DNA from: JAFGSI01 sp041287425
Lineage (GTDB): Bacteria > Chloroflexota > Anaerolineae > Anaerolineales > Villigracilaceae
Length of the DNA stretch: 64,000 nt
Direction of reading: 5' to 3'
NCBI GenBank assembly: GCA_041287425.1
Contig: JBEULG010000004.1
Span: 1-64,000 of the forward strand
Below the pieces are notes generated by a model. That model saw only the letters and a list, made by a program, of their open reading frames with translations. It searched no databases and was not told the DNA's origin. The position numbers and the translations under genes were made by a program. Shown piece by piece: positions 10,577 to 18,983 of the stretch. Each line of letters opens with the position of its first letter. Positions within the stretch are counted from its first letter, which is position 1.

Positions 10577-11152
10577 CTATGAACCCTGGACAGGATTGCC
10601 AACCAGCCCCAACTGCGGGGCAATCCGGCGCATGGCCTGAATCACATTGCCCACATGCTCCCACAGATCGACCCCGAATTCCGCCGTCATCTTTTCGATC
10701 TCGTCGCGATTGGCCCCGGCCGCGAAGGCGCGGTCTTTCCATTTCTTCTTGACGGAGGCAACTTCCAGGTCGAGCAGCGAACGCGACGGGCGCACCAGCG
10801 CCACCGCCGTAATCATGCCGGTTACCTCGTCACAGGCGGCCAGGGCCTTCTCCATCCGCGAGCGCCGCGGCACGCCGGTATGGTCGGCGTGACTCAGCAC
10901 CGCCCGCACGATTTCCTCCGGCACGCCGCGCTCCCGCAGAATCGGCGCGCCTGCCTGCGGATGCATTTCCATGTTCGGGTGGATTTCCCAGTCGAAATCG
11001 TGCAGCAGGCCGGCCAGCCCCCACAAATCGGCGTCCTCCCCGTATTTTTCGGCATAGAAACGCATCGCCGCCTCGACCGCCAGCATGTGCCGGACCAGAT
11101 TTTCGTTGCGGACGAATTCACGCACAATGGCCAGGGCCTCGTCGCGGGTCAT
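10577..11152 (-). CDS. HD-domain phosphohydrolase-like protein
   Basis: 191 aa from the ATG at 11152, preceded by GGAGGT. Seen: a first His near residue 21, LLHDFDWE (HD motif, near residue 49), MHPQAGAPIL near residue 61 and an SHADHTG segment near residue 85, the spacing of small HD/HDIG hydrolases. It is of the type often annotated as 'predicted HD superfamily hydrolase'. Metal-dependent phosphomonoester or nucleotide hydrolysis is known for the superfamily; the substrate is unknown. It lies between a SanA/YdcF-like gene and the TIM-barrel gene in a three-gene minus-strand operon. Confidence 0.8.
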   Translation of the reverse strand: MTRDEALAIVREFVRNENLVRHMLAVEAAMRFYAEKYGEDADLWGLAGLLHDFDWEIHPNMEMHPQAGAPILRERGVPEEIVRAVLSHADHTGVPRRSRMEKALAACDEVTGMITAVALVRPSRSLLDLEVASVKKKWKDRAFAAGANRDEIEKMTAEFGVDLWEHVGNVIQAMRRIAPQLGLVGNPVQGS

Positions 11153-11184
11153 GCTACCTCCTGCAGGAACAGCCTCCCTGCCGG

Positions 11185-11832
11185 TCACGGAAAAATCGGC
11201 TCCTCTTCGCCCAACACCGGCAAAGGATGGCTCACATAGAGATCCCAGAATGCGCCAGCCGTCGCCAGCGCTTCGCGCATCTTCCAGTATAGCATGGAAC
11301 TGAAATGATAGGTGCGAAAATCGGCGGCCACACCGATAGCCTCCAGACCAAGCCGATTGCAAGTGTAAAGCGCCCGCGGCAGGTGAAACGACTGCGTGAC
11401 CAGGATGGCTTGCTCGAGACGAAAAATGTGCCGGGCGCGGTAGCAGGTATCATAGGTGCGCCGTCCGGCGTAATCGAGTACGATAACTTCTGGCGGCACC
11501 CCAAGAGCAAGCGCGTACTGACGCATGGCAGCCGGTTCGTTATAGTCAACGAAACGGTTATCGCCGCTGAAGAGCAGGCGCTCGACCTTGCCGGCGAAAT
11601 ACAGCCGGACCGCCATCTCGACCCGGTCGCGCAGGACGGCGGTGGGCGTGCCATCCCGGCGCAGGCCGGCGCCGAAGACAATCGCCGCCCGCCGGGCCGG
11701 GACCTCCTGGAGGGCATACAGGCGCGGGCGGGCGTAGCGCGCCGTGACGAGGCGCGCCGCCAGCAGGAAAACCATCCCGGCCAGCAACAAACCCAACAAA
11801 ATGCGGAAAAACACAACCACGGCCTTTTTCAT
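11185..11832 (-). CDS. SanA/YdcF-like DUF218 membrane protein
   Basis: 215 aa. One N-terminal membrane helix (about 5-27) and then the DUF218 domain: AAIVFGAGL, LLFSGDN near residue 89, Y/DTCYRARHIF and VTQSFHLPRAL near residue 147. Relatives such as SanA affect envelope barrier function; the reaction is unknown. The ATG is 6 nt from a TAAAAT box (11839-11844, minus), so the transcript of this three-gene operon is probably leaderless. Confidence 0.85.
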   Translation of the reverse strand: MKKAVVVFFRILLGLLLAGMVFLLAARLVTARYARPRLYALQEVPARRAAIVFGAGLRRDGTPTAVLRDRVEMAVRLYFAGKVERLLFSGDNRFVDYNEPAAMRQYALALGVPPEVIVLDYAGRRTYDTCYRARHIFRLEQAILVTQSFHLPRALYTCNRLGLEAIGVAADFRTYHFSSMLYWKMREALATAGAFWDLYVSHPLPVLGEEEPIFP

Positions 11833-11855
11833 AAACGGATTTTACCAAGAATGCA

Positions 11856-11882
11856 GAACGGGTTCCGGCGGGGAACCCGTTC
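11856..11882 (-). terminator. Terminator-like hairpin after the phn operon
   Basis: GAACGGGTTCC (11856-11866) and GGAACCCGTTC (11872-11882) form an 11-bp stem. It lies 20 bp past the stop of the last phnE gene and just before the promoter of the next gene. The T-tract is weak. Confidence 0.6.
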
Positions 11883-11902
11883 TCTCATGGAATCCTTATC
11901 CA

Positions 11903-13057
11903 TCAGGTCAGACGTTTGCGCACCTCGGCGCTGAGGAAATCGAGCGCCCAGACCACAAGAATGATCGCCCAAATGGCCGTTCCCGCCCGGTGGTAACCGA
12001 CCATCGAGTTGATTTGCTCGTTCAGGTAGTAGCCGATGCCGCCGCCGCCGACAAAGCCGATGATGGTCGAGATGCGCACATTGATATCCCAGTGGTACAC
12101 GATGAACGAGATGAAATCCGGCACGATTTGCGGCACCACAGCGTACAAGACGGTCTGCATGCGGTTGGCGCCGGTCGCCTGGAGCGCCTCGATAGGTCCC
12201 GCATCGATGCTCTCGACCGCCTCGGAGAACAATTTGCCCAGCGAGGCCGTCGTCACCACCGTCAGGGCCAGCGAACCGGCGAAAGGTCCGTAACCGAGCC
12301 AGAAAGCGAATACCGAGGCCATCACCAGCGGCTCGAACGAGCGGATGAAATTGAAGAACGAGCGGGCAATGTAGTAAACCGCCGTGCCGATGGCGCCGCG
12401 CCGGGTGATGTTGCTGGCCGCCAGGAAACTGAGCGGAGCGGCCACAATGGTGGCGACGGTCGTCGAAAGCAGGGCCATGAAAATGGTGACGAACATCTCG
12501 CGCATGACGTCCTGCAACGCCTGGCTGGGTTTCGGCGGCCCGACCGGGATGAGCGTCTCGGCCGTGATTCGGCTGGGCACGCCGTCCTGGGTCGCGGTGA
12601 TGGGCCGCGCCTCGACCTCGGCCAGGAAGTGGCCGTCCTGGTCGGTCGTGACGCGCCCGATGCGCAGCGTTCCGCCCTCCGGCAGAAGCCAACTGACATT
12701 GACTTCACTGTTGGGCAGCAAGTCGAACCCTTCCAGGACGAATGTCTCCCGCGCCTCGGCACAGGGAACGCTCGTCACCAGGTGCGGACCCGAAGCCGGC
12801 ACGGCCGCCTCGGGGGCCGAGCCGCACGGGACGGGGAAATTCACCTCGATGATGGTCGTCTCGACATCGCGCGTGAGCACATCTGGCGATAGAAAGGCCA
12901 TGACGAAATCGCGCGCTTTATGAGCGTCTCTCACCAAGCGCGGGAAATCGATTTGAGTGACCCGGTAAGAAGCGCCGAACAGGAAGACCAGCACGGCAAT
13001 GCCCAGCGTATTCCAGAAGAGGTGGGCGATGGGAGCGAGGTTCTTCTTCATCGTCAC
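11903..13057 (-). CDS. phnE: Phosphonate-type ABC transporter permease, second copy
   Basis: 384 aa. One N-terminal membrane helix, then about 140 extracytoplasmic residues with two Cys (VPCGSAPE and VPCAEARE), then a binding-protein-dependent permease domain (about 180-384). The EAA-type loop EALQATGANRMQ...PQIVP near residue 298 contacts the ATPase. The extracytoplasmic insert is unusual for PhnE. Its start overlaps the end of the first permease by 4 bp, and together they would form a heterodimeric channel. Confidence 0.88.
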   Translation of the reverse strand: MTMKKNLAPIAHLFWNTLGIAVLVFLFGASYRVTQIDFPRLVRDAHKARDFVMAFLSPDVLTRDVETTIIEVNFPVPCGSAPEAAVPASGPHLVTSVPCAEARETFVLEGFDLLPNSEVNVSWLLPEGGTLRIGRVTTDQDGHFLAEVEARPITATQDGVPSRITAETLIPVGPPKPSQALQDVMREMFVTIFMALLSTTVATIVAAPLSFLAASNITRRGAIGTAVYYIARSFFNFIRSFEPLVMASVFAFWLGYGPFAGSLALTVVTTASLGKLFSEAVESIDAGPIEALQATGANRMQTVLYAVVPQIVPDFISFIVYHWDINVRISTIIGFVGGGGIGYYLNEQINSMVGYHRAGTAIWAIILVVWALDFLSAEVRKRLT

Positions 13058-14448
13058 ACCAACCTTTCCCGGATGCGGGCGCTCACGTAATCGAGCGTCA
13101 TCACCACGAGGGCAATCGCAATGAAGGCCGCCCCCACGGCGCGCATGTCATTGAGCGCAATCCACTGAATCAAGTAGAACCCGATTCCACCGCCGCCGAC
13201 CATGCCAATGACGGTCGAAGAACGCACGTTGATGTCCCAGCGGTAAATCGTAAACGCCGTGAAAGGCGGGACGATTTGCGGAATCACCCCATAGCGGACG
13301 ACCTGTACCCAATTGGCTCCCGTGGCGCGCACGGCCTCGATGGGTCCAGGGTCAATGCCTTCGATGACCTCCGAATACAATTTGGCCAGCGCCGCCACCG
13401 AGTGAACGGTCAAAGCCAGCACCCCCGCGAACGGCCCCAGCCCGACGATAATCACGAAGACAATCGCCAGAATCAACGACTCGATGGAACGCACGAAATT
13501 GAGGAGGGTGCGGACGACCACATAGACCGCAAAAGTGAACGGGTTGGCCGACATCAAATTGCGGGCCGCCAGGAAACTCACCGGCACGGCCAGCAAAACG
13601 GCCAGGAAGGTCGCCATCAAAGCCATCGTCACCGATTCGGTCATCCCTTTGACCACGAAGCCGCCGTTGGTCGAAAATTGCAAACCGCCAATCGGACGGC
13701 GCTGATCAAAGTAAATGCGGTGAGTCAATTGCAGGGTCGGATCGGGCTGGGCGATCAGGATGGTGCTGGGCACGCGAATGGTGGTCGTCAGCGAGCCGGT
13801 TTCGTCGGTCTGGACGATGAGCGGGGCATTTTCGTTGCCGCCCAGGGGTTTATCGTCGCCGATATTGGTCTCCCACCAGATTTCGGTGTCGGTGTTGGGC
13901 CACATGCCGGAGACCGAGACGATGACCGTCTCCAGGACGCCAGCGCAGTCGGGGGTGGCAAAAGCCAGTTTATCGCCCTCCTGGCGGCGGGCAGGCGGGG
14001 CTTCCTGGGCAGCCGAACAAGGCACGCTGATGGGCGTCCACATGCGGTTCAATTCGGCGCGGCGCTCGAAGAGGTCCGGACGGAACATGGGGCGCAGCAC
14101 GGCCAGGCCGCGCTCCCAGTTGGCCGAGGTAAAGTCAACCCGCACCATCTGCCAGCCGATGCTGTAGGCTGCGGTCAGCCCCAGCAAGAGCGGAAGCCAG
14201 GCCGCAACGCGCCGCTGGCGCGCCTGGCCGACCGCGTCCCATATATTCCAGAGCCAAATGCCCACCGGCGCGAAGTACCAGCGCGGCTCGCCGTACCAAG
14301 CGACCATGCCCAGCACGACCAGGAAAGCAATCAAGACCGCTCCGCCGCGATAACGCTGGCGGGCATAGACCTGTCCCAAGCCGGGGAGGACAAGCGAAAG
14401 CGCCCCGGCCAGCCAGGGAGAAGGTTGCTTGGACGCTTTCGCCTTCAT
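13054..14448 (-). CDS. phnE: Phosphonate-type ABC transporter permease with extra N-terminal and external domains
   Basis: 464 aa, longer than usual PhnE (about 260-290). Order: a TM2-like hairpin of helices (LSLVLPGLGQVYARQRYRGG near residue 17), two more hydrophobic segments to about residue 110, about 150 extracytoplasmic residues with a Cys pair (SVPCSAA, TPDCAG), then the permease domain (about 265-464) with EAVRATGANW and PQIVP. It overlaps phnC and the second permease by 4 bp on each side. The extra domain may dock the binding lipoprotein; that is inference. Confidence 0.88.
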   Translation of the reverse strand: MKAKASKQPSPWLAGALSLVLPGLGQVYARQRYRGGAVLIAFLVVLGMVAWYGEPRWYFAPVGIWLWNIWDAVGQARQRRVAAWLPLLLGLTAAYSIGWQMVRVDFTSANWERGLAVLRPMFRPDLFERRAELNRMWTPISVPCSAAQEAPPARRQEGDKLAFATPDCAGVLETVIVSVSGMWPNTDTEIWWETNIGDDKPLGGNENAPLIVQTDETGSLTTTIRVPSTILIAQPDPTLQLTHRIYFDQRRPIGGLQFSTNGGFVVKGMTESVTMALMATFLAVLLAVPVSFLAARNLMSANPFTFAVYVVVRTLLNFVRSIESLILAIVFVIIVGLGPFAGVLALTVHSVAALAKLYSEVIEGIDPGPIEAVRATGANWVQVVRYGVIPQIVPPFTAFTIYRWDINVRSSTVIGMVGGGGIGFYLIQWIALNDMRAVGAAFIAIALVVMTLDYVSARIRERLV

Positions 14449-15218
14449 GCCTGCGCCTCAAAGGAGGCGGCGCGCACCTCCTGCGCCTCCTCGCCGTAAA
14501 TTTCTTTGAACCGGGCCCGGTCAATCTCCTGCGGCAGCCCCTCGAAGACCTTGACGCCGTCCTTGAGAGCGATGACGCGCGTGGCGTAGCGGTGGACCAG
14601 GTCGAGGAAGTGGAGGCTACAGATGACTGTCAGACCGTCGCGATTCAACTGTTCGAGATATTGCAGGATGGAATGCGAGAGAACCGGGTCGAGGCTGGCG
14701 ACCGGTTCATCGGCCAGAATAATCTTCGGCTCCTGCATCAGGGCGCGGGCGATTCCCACCCGCTGCTGCTGCCCGCCCGAAAGAGCGTCGGCGCGGCTTT
14801 GGGCCTTGTCGGCAATGCCGACCCGCTCGAGGGCCTTGAGCGCCCGTTCCTTGTCCACCGCCGGCCAAATCCCCAGCAGCGAGAGCCAGGGGTTGGCATA
14901 CCCCAGCCGTCCGCTCAACACATTGGTCATCACACTCGAACGCTTGACCAGGTTGAACTGCTGGAAGACCATGCCAATATGGCGGCGGATGTGACGCAGT
15001 TCGGCCGGCGAGGCGGCTGTAATGTCGATGTCGTCCCAGAAAATCTTACCGCTGGTCGGATCAATGAGGCGATTGATGCAGCGCAGCAAGGTGGATTTTC
15101 CCGAACCCGACAGGCCAATCACCACCAGGAATTCGCCGTCCTGGACTTCGAAACTGACCTCGTGCAGGGCGCGGGTCCCATTGGGATAAATTTTCGTGAG
15201 ATTCTCGATTCGCAGCAT
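14445..15218 (-). CDS. phnC: Phosphonate-type ABC transporter ATP-binding protein
   Basis: 257 aa from the ATG at 15218, which has AAAAGG five or so bases upstream. A longer frame to 15257 starts inside the intergenic hairpin and is unlikely. Seen: Walker A GLSGSGKST near residue 35, Q-loop, signature LSGGQQQRV near residue 141, Walker B IILADEPVASLD near residue 161 and the H-switch His near residue 197. It powers uptake by the two PhnE permeases. Substrate could be phosphonate, phosphite or phosphate; no catabolic genes are nearby to decide. Confidence 0.93.
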   Translation of the reverse strand: MLRIENLTKIYPNGTRALHEVSFEVQDGEFLVVIGLSGSGKSTLLRCINRLIDPTSGKIFWDDIDITAASPAELRHIRRHIGMVFQQFNLVKRSSVMTNVLSGRLGYANPWLSLLGIWPAVDKERALKALERVGIADKAQSRADALSGGQQQRVGIARALMQEPKIILADEPVASLDPVLSHSILQYLEQLNRDGLTVICSLHFLDLVHRYATRVIALKDGVKVFEGLPQEIDRARFKEIYGEEAQEVRAASFEAQA

Positions 15219-15239
15219 GAGGCACCTTTTTGGAGAGAA

Positions 15240-15294
15240 ATGAAATGCAGAGTTCAATCGGCTACCGGCAAGCGGATTGAAGTCTGCATTTCAT
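15240..15294 (-). repeat. 19-bp near-perfect inverted repeat between phnD and phnC
   Basis: ATGAAATGCAGA-TTCAATC (15240-15259) pairs with GATTGAA-TCTGCATTTCAT (15275-15294) with a single mismatch and a 15-nt loop. In the mRNA it lies after the phnD terminator and 22 nt before phnC. It could set mRNA stability or processing between the two cistrons. Confidence 0.75.
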
Positions 15295-15314
15295 CGTCAG
15301 GATCATCCCACAGA

Positions 15315-15345
15315 GAAAAAAAGAGGGAGGGCAAAGCCCTCCCTC
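15315..15345 (-). terminator. Strong intrinsic terminator directly after phnD
   Basis: A 10-bp GC-rich stem (GAGGGAGGGC / GCCCTCCCTC, 15323-15345) is followed on the minus strand by a T-rich run (15315-15322). It lies between the binding protein and the ATPase/permease genes. Partial read-through would give more binding protein than membrane components. Confidence 0.85.
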
Positions 15346-15359
15346 GCTCGATGGACGAT

Positions 15360-16403
15360 TTAGCGGAAATCGTTGATGTCGAAGTTGATGGATTCGAGGA
15401 AGACGCGGAACTCATCATAGAAGGTATCGTCCGCGGCCGCCAGACCACCAATGCTGTAGCCGCCATCGCGCAGCAACTGAATGCCATCTTCTGTCGCGGC
15501 CAGTTCAAGCAAGGCATTGGTCAGATTGTCGCGCATTTCCTGCGGCATGGATGAAATGTAGGAAACGTTATCGTTGGGGATCAGCGGGTCGGAGACCCAG
15601 ACGATGACAACCTGGTCATTGACATCCGGGAAGTCGCTGGTGACCGCCGTGCGGGCATCCACGTAGGTGGTGCCGAAGTCGCAGATTTCGCCGCGCGGGC
15701 TCAGGTAGATGGACTTAATGACGGTCGGGTGGCCCTGCACCCAGGCGCCGGCGCGGGTGCTGATGCCATTGGTCGCCAGGAAGCCGGCCGGGACCAGGTA
15801 GCCCGAAGCCGAGAGCGGGTCGGTGTAGCACGGGCGCTTGCCGTTGAACTGCGCCAGGGCGGTGGCAGCATCGGCGGTATTCGTGCCGCTCGCCGGGTCA
15901 TAGTAGACGGTGAAGGTGCCATCAGCCACGCGGGCAGCATTGACCACCACCTGGAAGGAATAGTGGTCGGCGCCGTTGCGCAGGGTGATCAGGCCGACAT
16001 CCGCATAGCCCTTCTCGTGCGCCACGATGTAAGCGACCGGTGGCAGCCAGCCAATGTGCGCATTGCCGGCGCCCATGGCTTCGACCAGGGCCGCGTAGTT
16101 GGTCGGGACGACGATCTGGATGGTGTAGCCGGTCATTTCCGACAGGCGATCAGCAATCGCCTGACCGCCGGCGATTAGGGTGTCGGTCGTCGCCGAGGGC
16201 GCCAGAGCCATAATCAGCGGATTCTCCGGCGTGCCCAGTTCGGGGGCGGGCGGTTCGGTGGGCTGCGGTTCTTCCGTCGTCGCCACCTCGGTGGGGGCCT
16301 CGGTTGCCGCTTCGGTCGGCGCCTCAGTTTCGGTCGGGGCGCATGCGGTCAACAACAGAGCCGCCACCACTAAGAGAGACATGAACGCGAACAACTTCTT
16401 CAT
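15360..16403 (-). CDS. phnD: Phosphate/phosphonate-type substrate-binding lipoprotein
   Basis: 347 aa from the ATG at 16403, which follows GAGGAGAAG. Signal peptide with lipobox LLLTACAP (Cys near residue 21), then a Thr/Glu/Pro-rich linker (about 22-55) and a two-lobed PhnD/PtxB-type periplasmic-binding domain (MALAPSATTDTL, GWLPPVAYIVAHE, YSFQVVVN, DPLSASGYLVPAGF, VVIVWVSDPLIPND). It would be anchored to the outer face of the membrane. It is the first gene of phnD-C-E-E. The exact ligand (phosphonate, phosphite, phosphate) is not determined. Confidence 0.92.
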   Translation of the reverse strand: MKKLFAFMSLLVVAALLLTACAPTETEAPTEAATEAPTEVATTEEPQPTEPPAPELGTPENPLIMALAPSATTDTLIAGGQAIADRLSEMTGYTIQIVVPTNYAALVEAMGAGNAHIGWLPPVAYIVAHEKGYADVGLITLRNGADHYSFQVVVNAARVADGTFTVYYDPASGTNTADAATALAQFNGKRPCYTDPLSASGYLVPAGFLATNGISTRAGAWVQGHPTVIKSIYLSPRGEICDFGTTYVDARTAVTSDFPDVNDQVVIVWVSDPLIPNDNVSYISSMPQEMRDNLTNALLELAATEDGIQLLRDGGYSIGGLAAADDTFYDEFRVFLESINFDINDFR

Positions 16404-16464
16404 AGATTCTTCTCCTCTCACGGGTGAGAATTGGGAATTTTGCGCTCACAGAAAGCGCTTAAAG

Positions 16465-16498
16465 ATAATAATCCTTTTTTGAGGATTAGGCAAGTCAA
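16465..16498 (-). promoter_or_regulatory. Candidate promoter/operator of the phn operon
   Basis: On the minus strand TTGACT (16493-16498) precedes AGGATT (16470-16475) at 17 bp. TATTAT overlaps at 16465-16470. A TAATCC/GGATTA inverted repeat (16469-16474, 16483-16488) lies inside the promoter and could be an operator. No Pho-box repeats were recognised. Confidence 0.4.
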
Positions 16499-16561
16499 AA
16501 ACAGCCGGCCGCAAAGCCCCATTCAGAACAATTTTGTAAAGAACAACGCTCTCTTTTCCGG

Positions 16562-16573
16562 TATAATCACGGT
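16562..16573 (+). promoter_or_regulatory. -10 box of a leaderless transcript
   Basis: TATAAT at 16562-16567 is 6 nt before the ATG at 16574, so the transcript should start at the start codon itself. No ribosome binding site is present. Confidence 0.7.
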
Positions 16574-17245
16574 ATGTCGCCTTCTGCTTCTTCCCCCGTA
16601 AAGACGATCCTGACGGTGATCCTGGTGCTTCTGGTGGTCATCGGCATCTGGTCGGCCATCAACTGGTTCAACCGATCTATGGCCAATGCGCTCAACCCGC
16701 TGCAGCAGGCCAACAATCAATTGAGCACCCAGGTGGCCGAATTACTTCACCCCACACCCACCGTCATCCCCGACCCGGTCACCATCATCCACGAGGTCAA
16801 TGCCCTGGCCAGGCTGGAGACGATTCAGTACACCATCGAGAAAGTGATCACCGTAGAACAGGGCCAGGACATGCTGGCGCCGCTCTTTGGCGATCGCCTG
16901 CTCTTCGTCGCCCACGGCTATGTGACCGCCGGCATCGACATGGCCAAACTCGGCGAGGCCGATATGTGGCTGACGGGCGATGTGCTCAACGTCCGCCTGC
17001 CGGAGGCCGAAATCTTCGACGCCACGCTGGACAACGAGCAGTCCTACGTCTACGACCGCGAGACCGGCCTGCTGACCCACGGCAACCCCAACCTGGAGAC
17101 GCTGGCGCGTCAGGCGGCCGAGCAGCAAATCCTGCAAGCCGCCCTCGACGACGGCATTCTCGAACAGGCCCGCACGAACGCCGAATTGTTCCTCGACCGT
17201 TTCTTCGCGGCGCTGGGCTACCCCAATGTTCTCTTCGTCCCCTAG
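16574..17245 (+). CDS. DUF4230-family membrane-anchored protein
   Basis: 223 aa. One N-terminal membrane helix (about 9-31), then a domain with VNALARLETIQYTIEKVITVEQ (about 75-96), the hallmark of DUF4230. The domain is predicted to face outward. Function is unknown. It is probably monocistronic, with a leaderless start and a terminator directly after. Confidence 0.85.
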   Translation: MSPSASSPVKTILTVILVLLVVIGIWSAINWFNRSMANALNPLQQANNQLSTQVAELLHPTPTVIPDPVTIIHEVNALARLETIQYTIEKVITVEQGQDMLAPLFGDRLLFVAHGYVTAGIDMAKLGEADMWLTGDVLNVRLPEAEIFDATLDNEQSYVYDRETGLLTHGNPNLETLARQAAEQQILQAALDDGILEQARTNAELFLDRFFAALGYPNVLFVP

Positions 17246-17260
17246 GTAAAAAATCGGCGC

Positions 17261-18088
17261 TTATCCCTGCCGCCTGCCCATCCGCTCCGGATGGGCATAT
17301 TTCTTTTCGGCCAATTCCTCGGCCCGCTGACGCTCGGCAGCACTCAATTCTCCGGCCCGGAAATCAATGGAAAGCACCTCGCCAAAGGCGGTGACGAAGG
17401 CCTGAACGGCGCCATCCCAGGAGACTTTGCGGCCCAGGAATCCTTCCACGGTGGTCGCCCGCTGGAGCAGACGGGCTGCGGCGCGGCTGCGGCTTTCCTC
17501 GTCGGGGAAGACCAGCACCTGCAGGATGCGCGTCAGGTCGCCGGTCAACGGCAGCGTGCCATGCTGCAAGACGCCCTCCCGCCGGCGGGCTTGCGCCGAA
17601 CCGACCAGTTTTTTCCCGCCGACGGTGATTTCGTAAATCGAAGGCACCTCGAAGCAGACCGGATTGGTGTTGACGGACGCCGGCGCAGGGACATGCTGGT
17701 CTTGCATCTCGGCCGGCAAGCCGAGGATGTGCAAGGCGCGCAAGATGGCCGCCGCCAGGCGGTTGTAGGATTCGAGCAAGGTGCCGGCCAGGCGCGGCTC
17801 ATTAGGCGGAGCAGTGACGGAGTAAGTCAGTTCATCGGTGTGCAGAATCGCCCGTCCGCCGGTCGGACGGCGCACCAGGTCCCAGCCGCGCGCCCGCAGG
17901 CGCGGCACATCCACGTCGCTCAAGGGTTGAGCATAGCCCAGAGAAAGACAGGGCGGGTCCCAAGCATACAGGCGCAGGGTGGGCAGGGAGTCGCCGCGGC
18001 CCGCCGCCTCCAGAATGGCCTCGTCCACCGCCATGTTCCAGGCGCCGCGCGCCGGCGGGGTCAAGAGCAAACGCCAGGTATCAGTCAT
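17261..18088 (-). CDS. lipM: Octanoyltransferase LipM / lipoate-protein ligase family
   Basis: 275 aa of the BPL/LplA/LipB fold. Seen: RRPTGGRAILH near residues 73-83, PVCFEVPSIYEIT near residue 143 with the Cys that is the acyl-carrying nucleophile of LipM, and GKKLVGSAQARR near residue 157 with the catalytic Lys. LipM moves octanoate from acyl carrier protein to GcvH in lipoate synthesis. True lipoate ligases lack the Cys, so LipM is favoured. The start overlaps the end of the DapA-family gene by 8 bp. Confidence 0.8.
   Translation of the reverse strand: MTDTWRLLLTPPARGAWNMAVDEAILEAAGRGDSLPTLRLYAWDPPCLSLGYAQPLSDVDVPRLRARGWDLVRRPTGGRAILHTDELTYSVTAPPNEPRLAGTLLESYNRLAAAILRALHILGLPAEMQDQHVPAPASVNTNPVCFEVPSIYEITVGGKKLVGSAQARRREGVLQHGTLPLTGDLTRILQVLVFPDEESRSRAAARLLQRATTVEGFLGRKVSWDGAVQAFVTAFGEVLSIDFRAGELSAAERQRAEELAEKKYAHPERMGRRQG
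17276..17304 (+). terminator. Terminator of the DUF4230 gene, inside lipM
   Basis: GCCCATCCG / CGGATGGGC (17276-17284, 17288-17296) followed by ATATTTCTTTT on the plus strand. It lies within the last codons of the convergent minus-strand gene, so a coding region doubles as a terminator. Confidence 0.8.
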
Positions 18089-18983
18089 TTTGCATCTCCA
18101 TCAGCGCCCGCTGCTCGTCTTCCGGCCCGACTTCGACCAGCGGAGGCCGAACTTCCCAGCGCGGCAGGCCGTACATTCGATGCAAGAGGGCTTTGAGAAT
18201 GGGCGGAAAAGGCAGGTATTGCTCCAGAACGTGACGTTTGTGGGCAACTTGCGCCTGCAAAGCCGAAAGATCCTCGCGGCGCGCAAATCCATCCCAGATG
18301 GCGCGCAAAGAGGGAGAAATCAGATTGGCCGGGGCGGTGATGCAGCCGCCTGCTTGCTGCTCCAGCGCCAGTTGCAAATACGAATCGGTGCCGGTCAACA
18401 CCAGCAAATCGGGGCCGAAACGCTCGCCCAGACGGCGCGCCAAATCGGGGTCATGGGAGGAATCCTTGAGGCCGGCGAAAGCGCGCGGAAAAGCATCTTT
18501 CAAACGCGCCAGCAGGTCGAGGGAGAAGCCAATTCCGGCCACCGCCGGAAAATGATACCCCAGCAGACAGCCGTCGGCAGGGACGGCCTGGCGAATCAGC
18601 GCCGCAAAGTAGCGAAACAGACCTTCCTCGTCAGCCTTGCGGAAATAATAAGGCGGCAACACGACCGCAGCGTCGAAGCCCAAATCGAACGCCAGGCGGG
18701 TCAGGGCAATCGTTTCGGTCAGGCTGGGCGTGCCGCTGCCAGCCAGCAATTTCAGGGTCGGGTGAACGGCGCGGACCTCGAGGGCGGCGCGCCAAATGGC
18801 GGCGCGTTCCTCCGGAGAGAAGGAAGGTCCCTCGCCGGTCGTTCCCAGCAGCAGGACGCCATGACAGCCGCGCCGGGCGAGGAAATCTAAAAAAGGCGGA
18901 ATGGCAGCCAGGTCGGGCTGCCCATCCTCCTTCAGCGGCGTGACGGCGGCGGCATAGACGCCCGCCAGCGAATGTGGACTCAT
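18081..18983 (-). CDS. DapA/NanA-family aldolase
   Basis: 300 aa TIM-barrel class I lyase. Seen: GTTGEGPSF near residue 48 (pyruvate carboxylate binding), LLGYHFP near residue 138 (position of the proton-relay Tyr) and FAGLKDSS near residue 163 with the Schiff-base Lys. The usual P-x-YN is replaced by G-YH, so it is probably a sugar-acid or other pyruvate aldolase rather than dihydrodipicolinate synthase. No other lysine-pathway genes are here. It overlaps the ParB-like gene upstream by 4 bp and lipM downstream. Confidence 0.85.
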   Translation of the reverse strand: MSPHSLAGVYAAAVTPLKEDGQPDLAAIPPFLDFLARRGCHGVLLLGTTGEGPSFSPEERAAIWRAALEVRAVHPTLKLLAGSGTPSLTETIALTRLAFDLGFDAAVVLPPYYFRKADEEGLFRYFAALIRQAVPADGCLLGYHFPAVAGIGFSLDLLARLKDAFPRAFAGLKDSSHDPDLARRLGERFGPDLLVLTGTDSYLQLALEQQAGGCITAPANLISPSLRAIWDGFARREDLSALQAQVAHKRHVLEQYLPFPPILKALLHRMYGLPRWEVRPPLVEVGPEDEQRALMEMQND

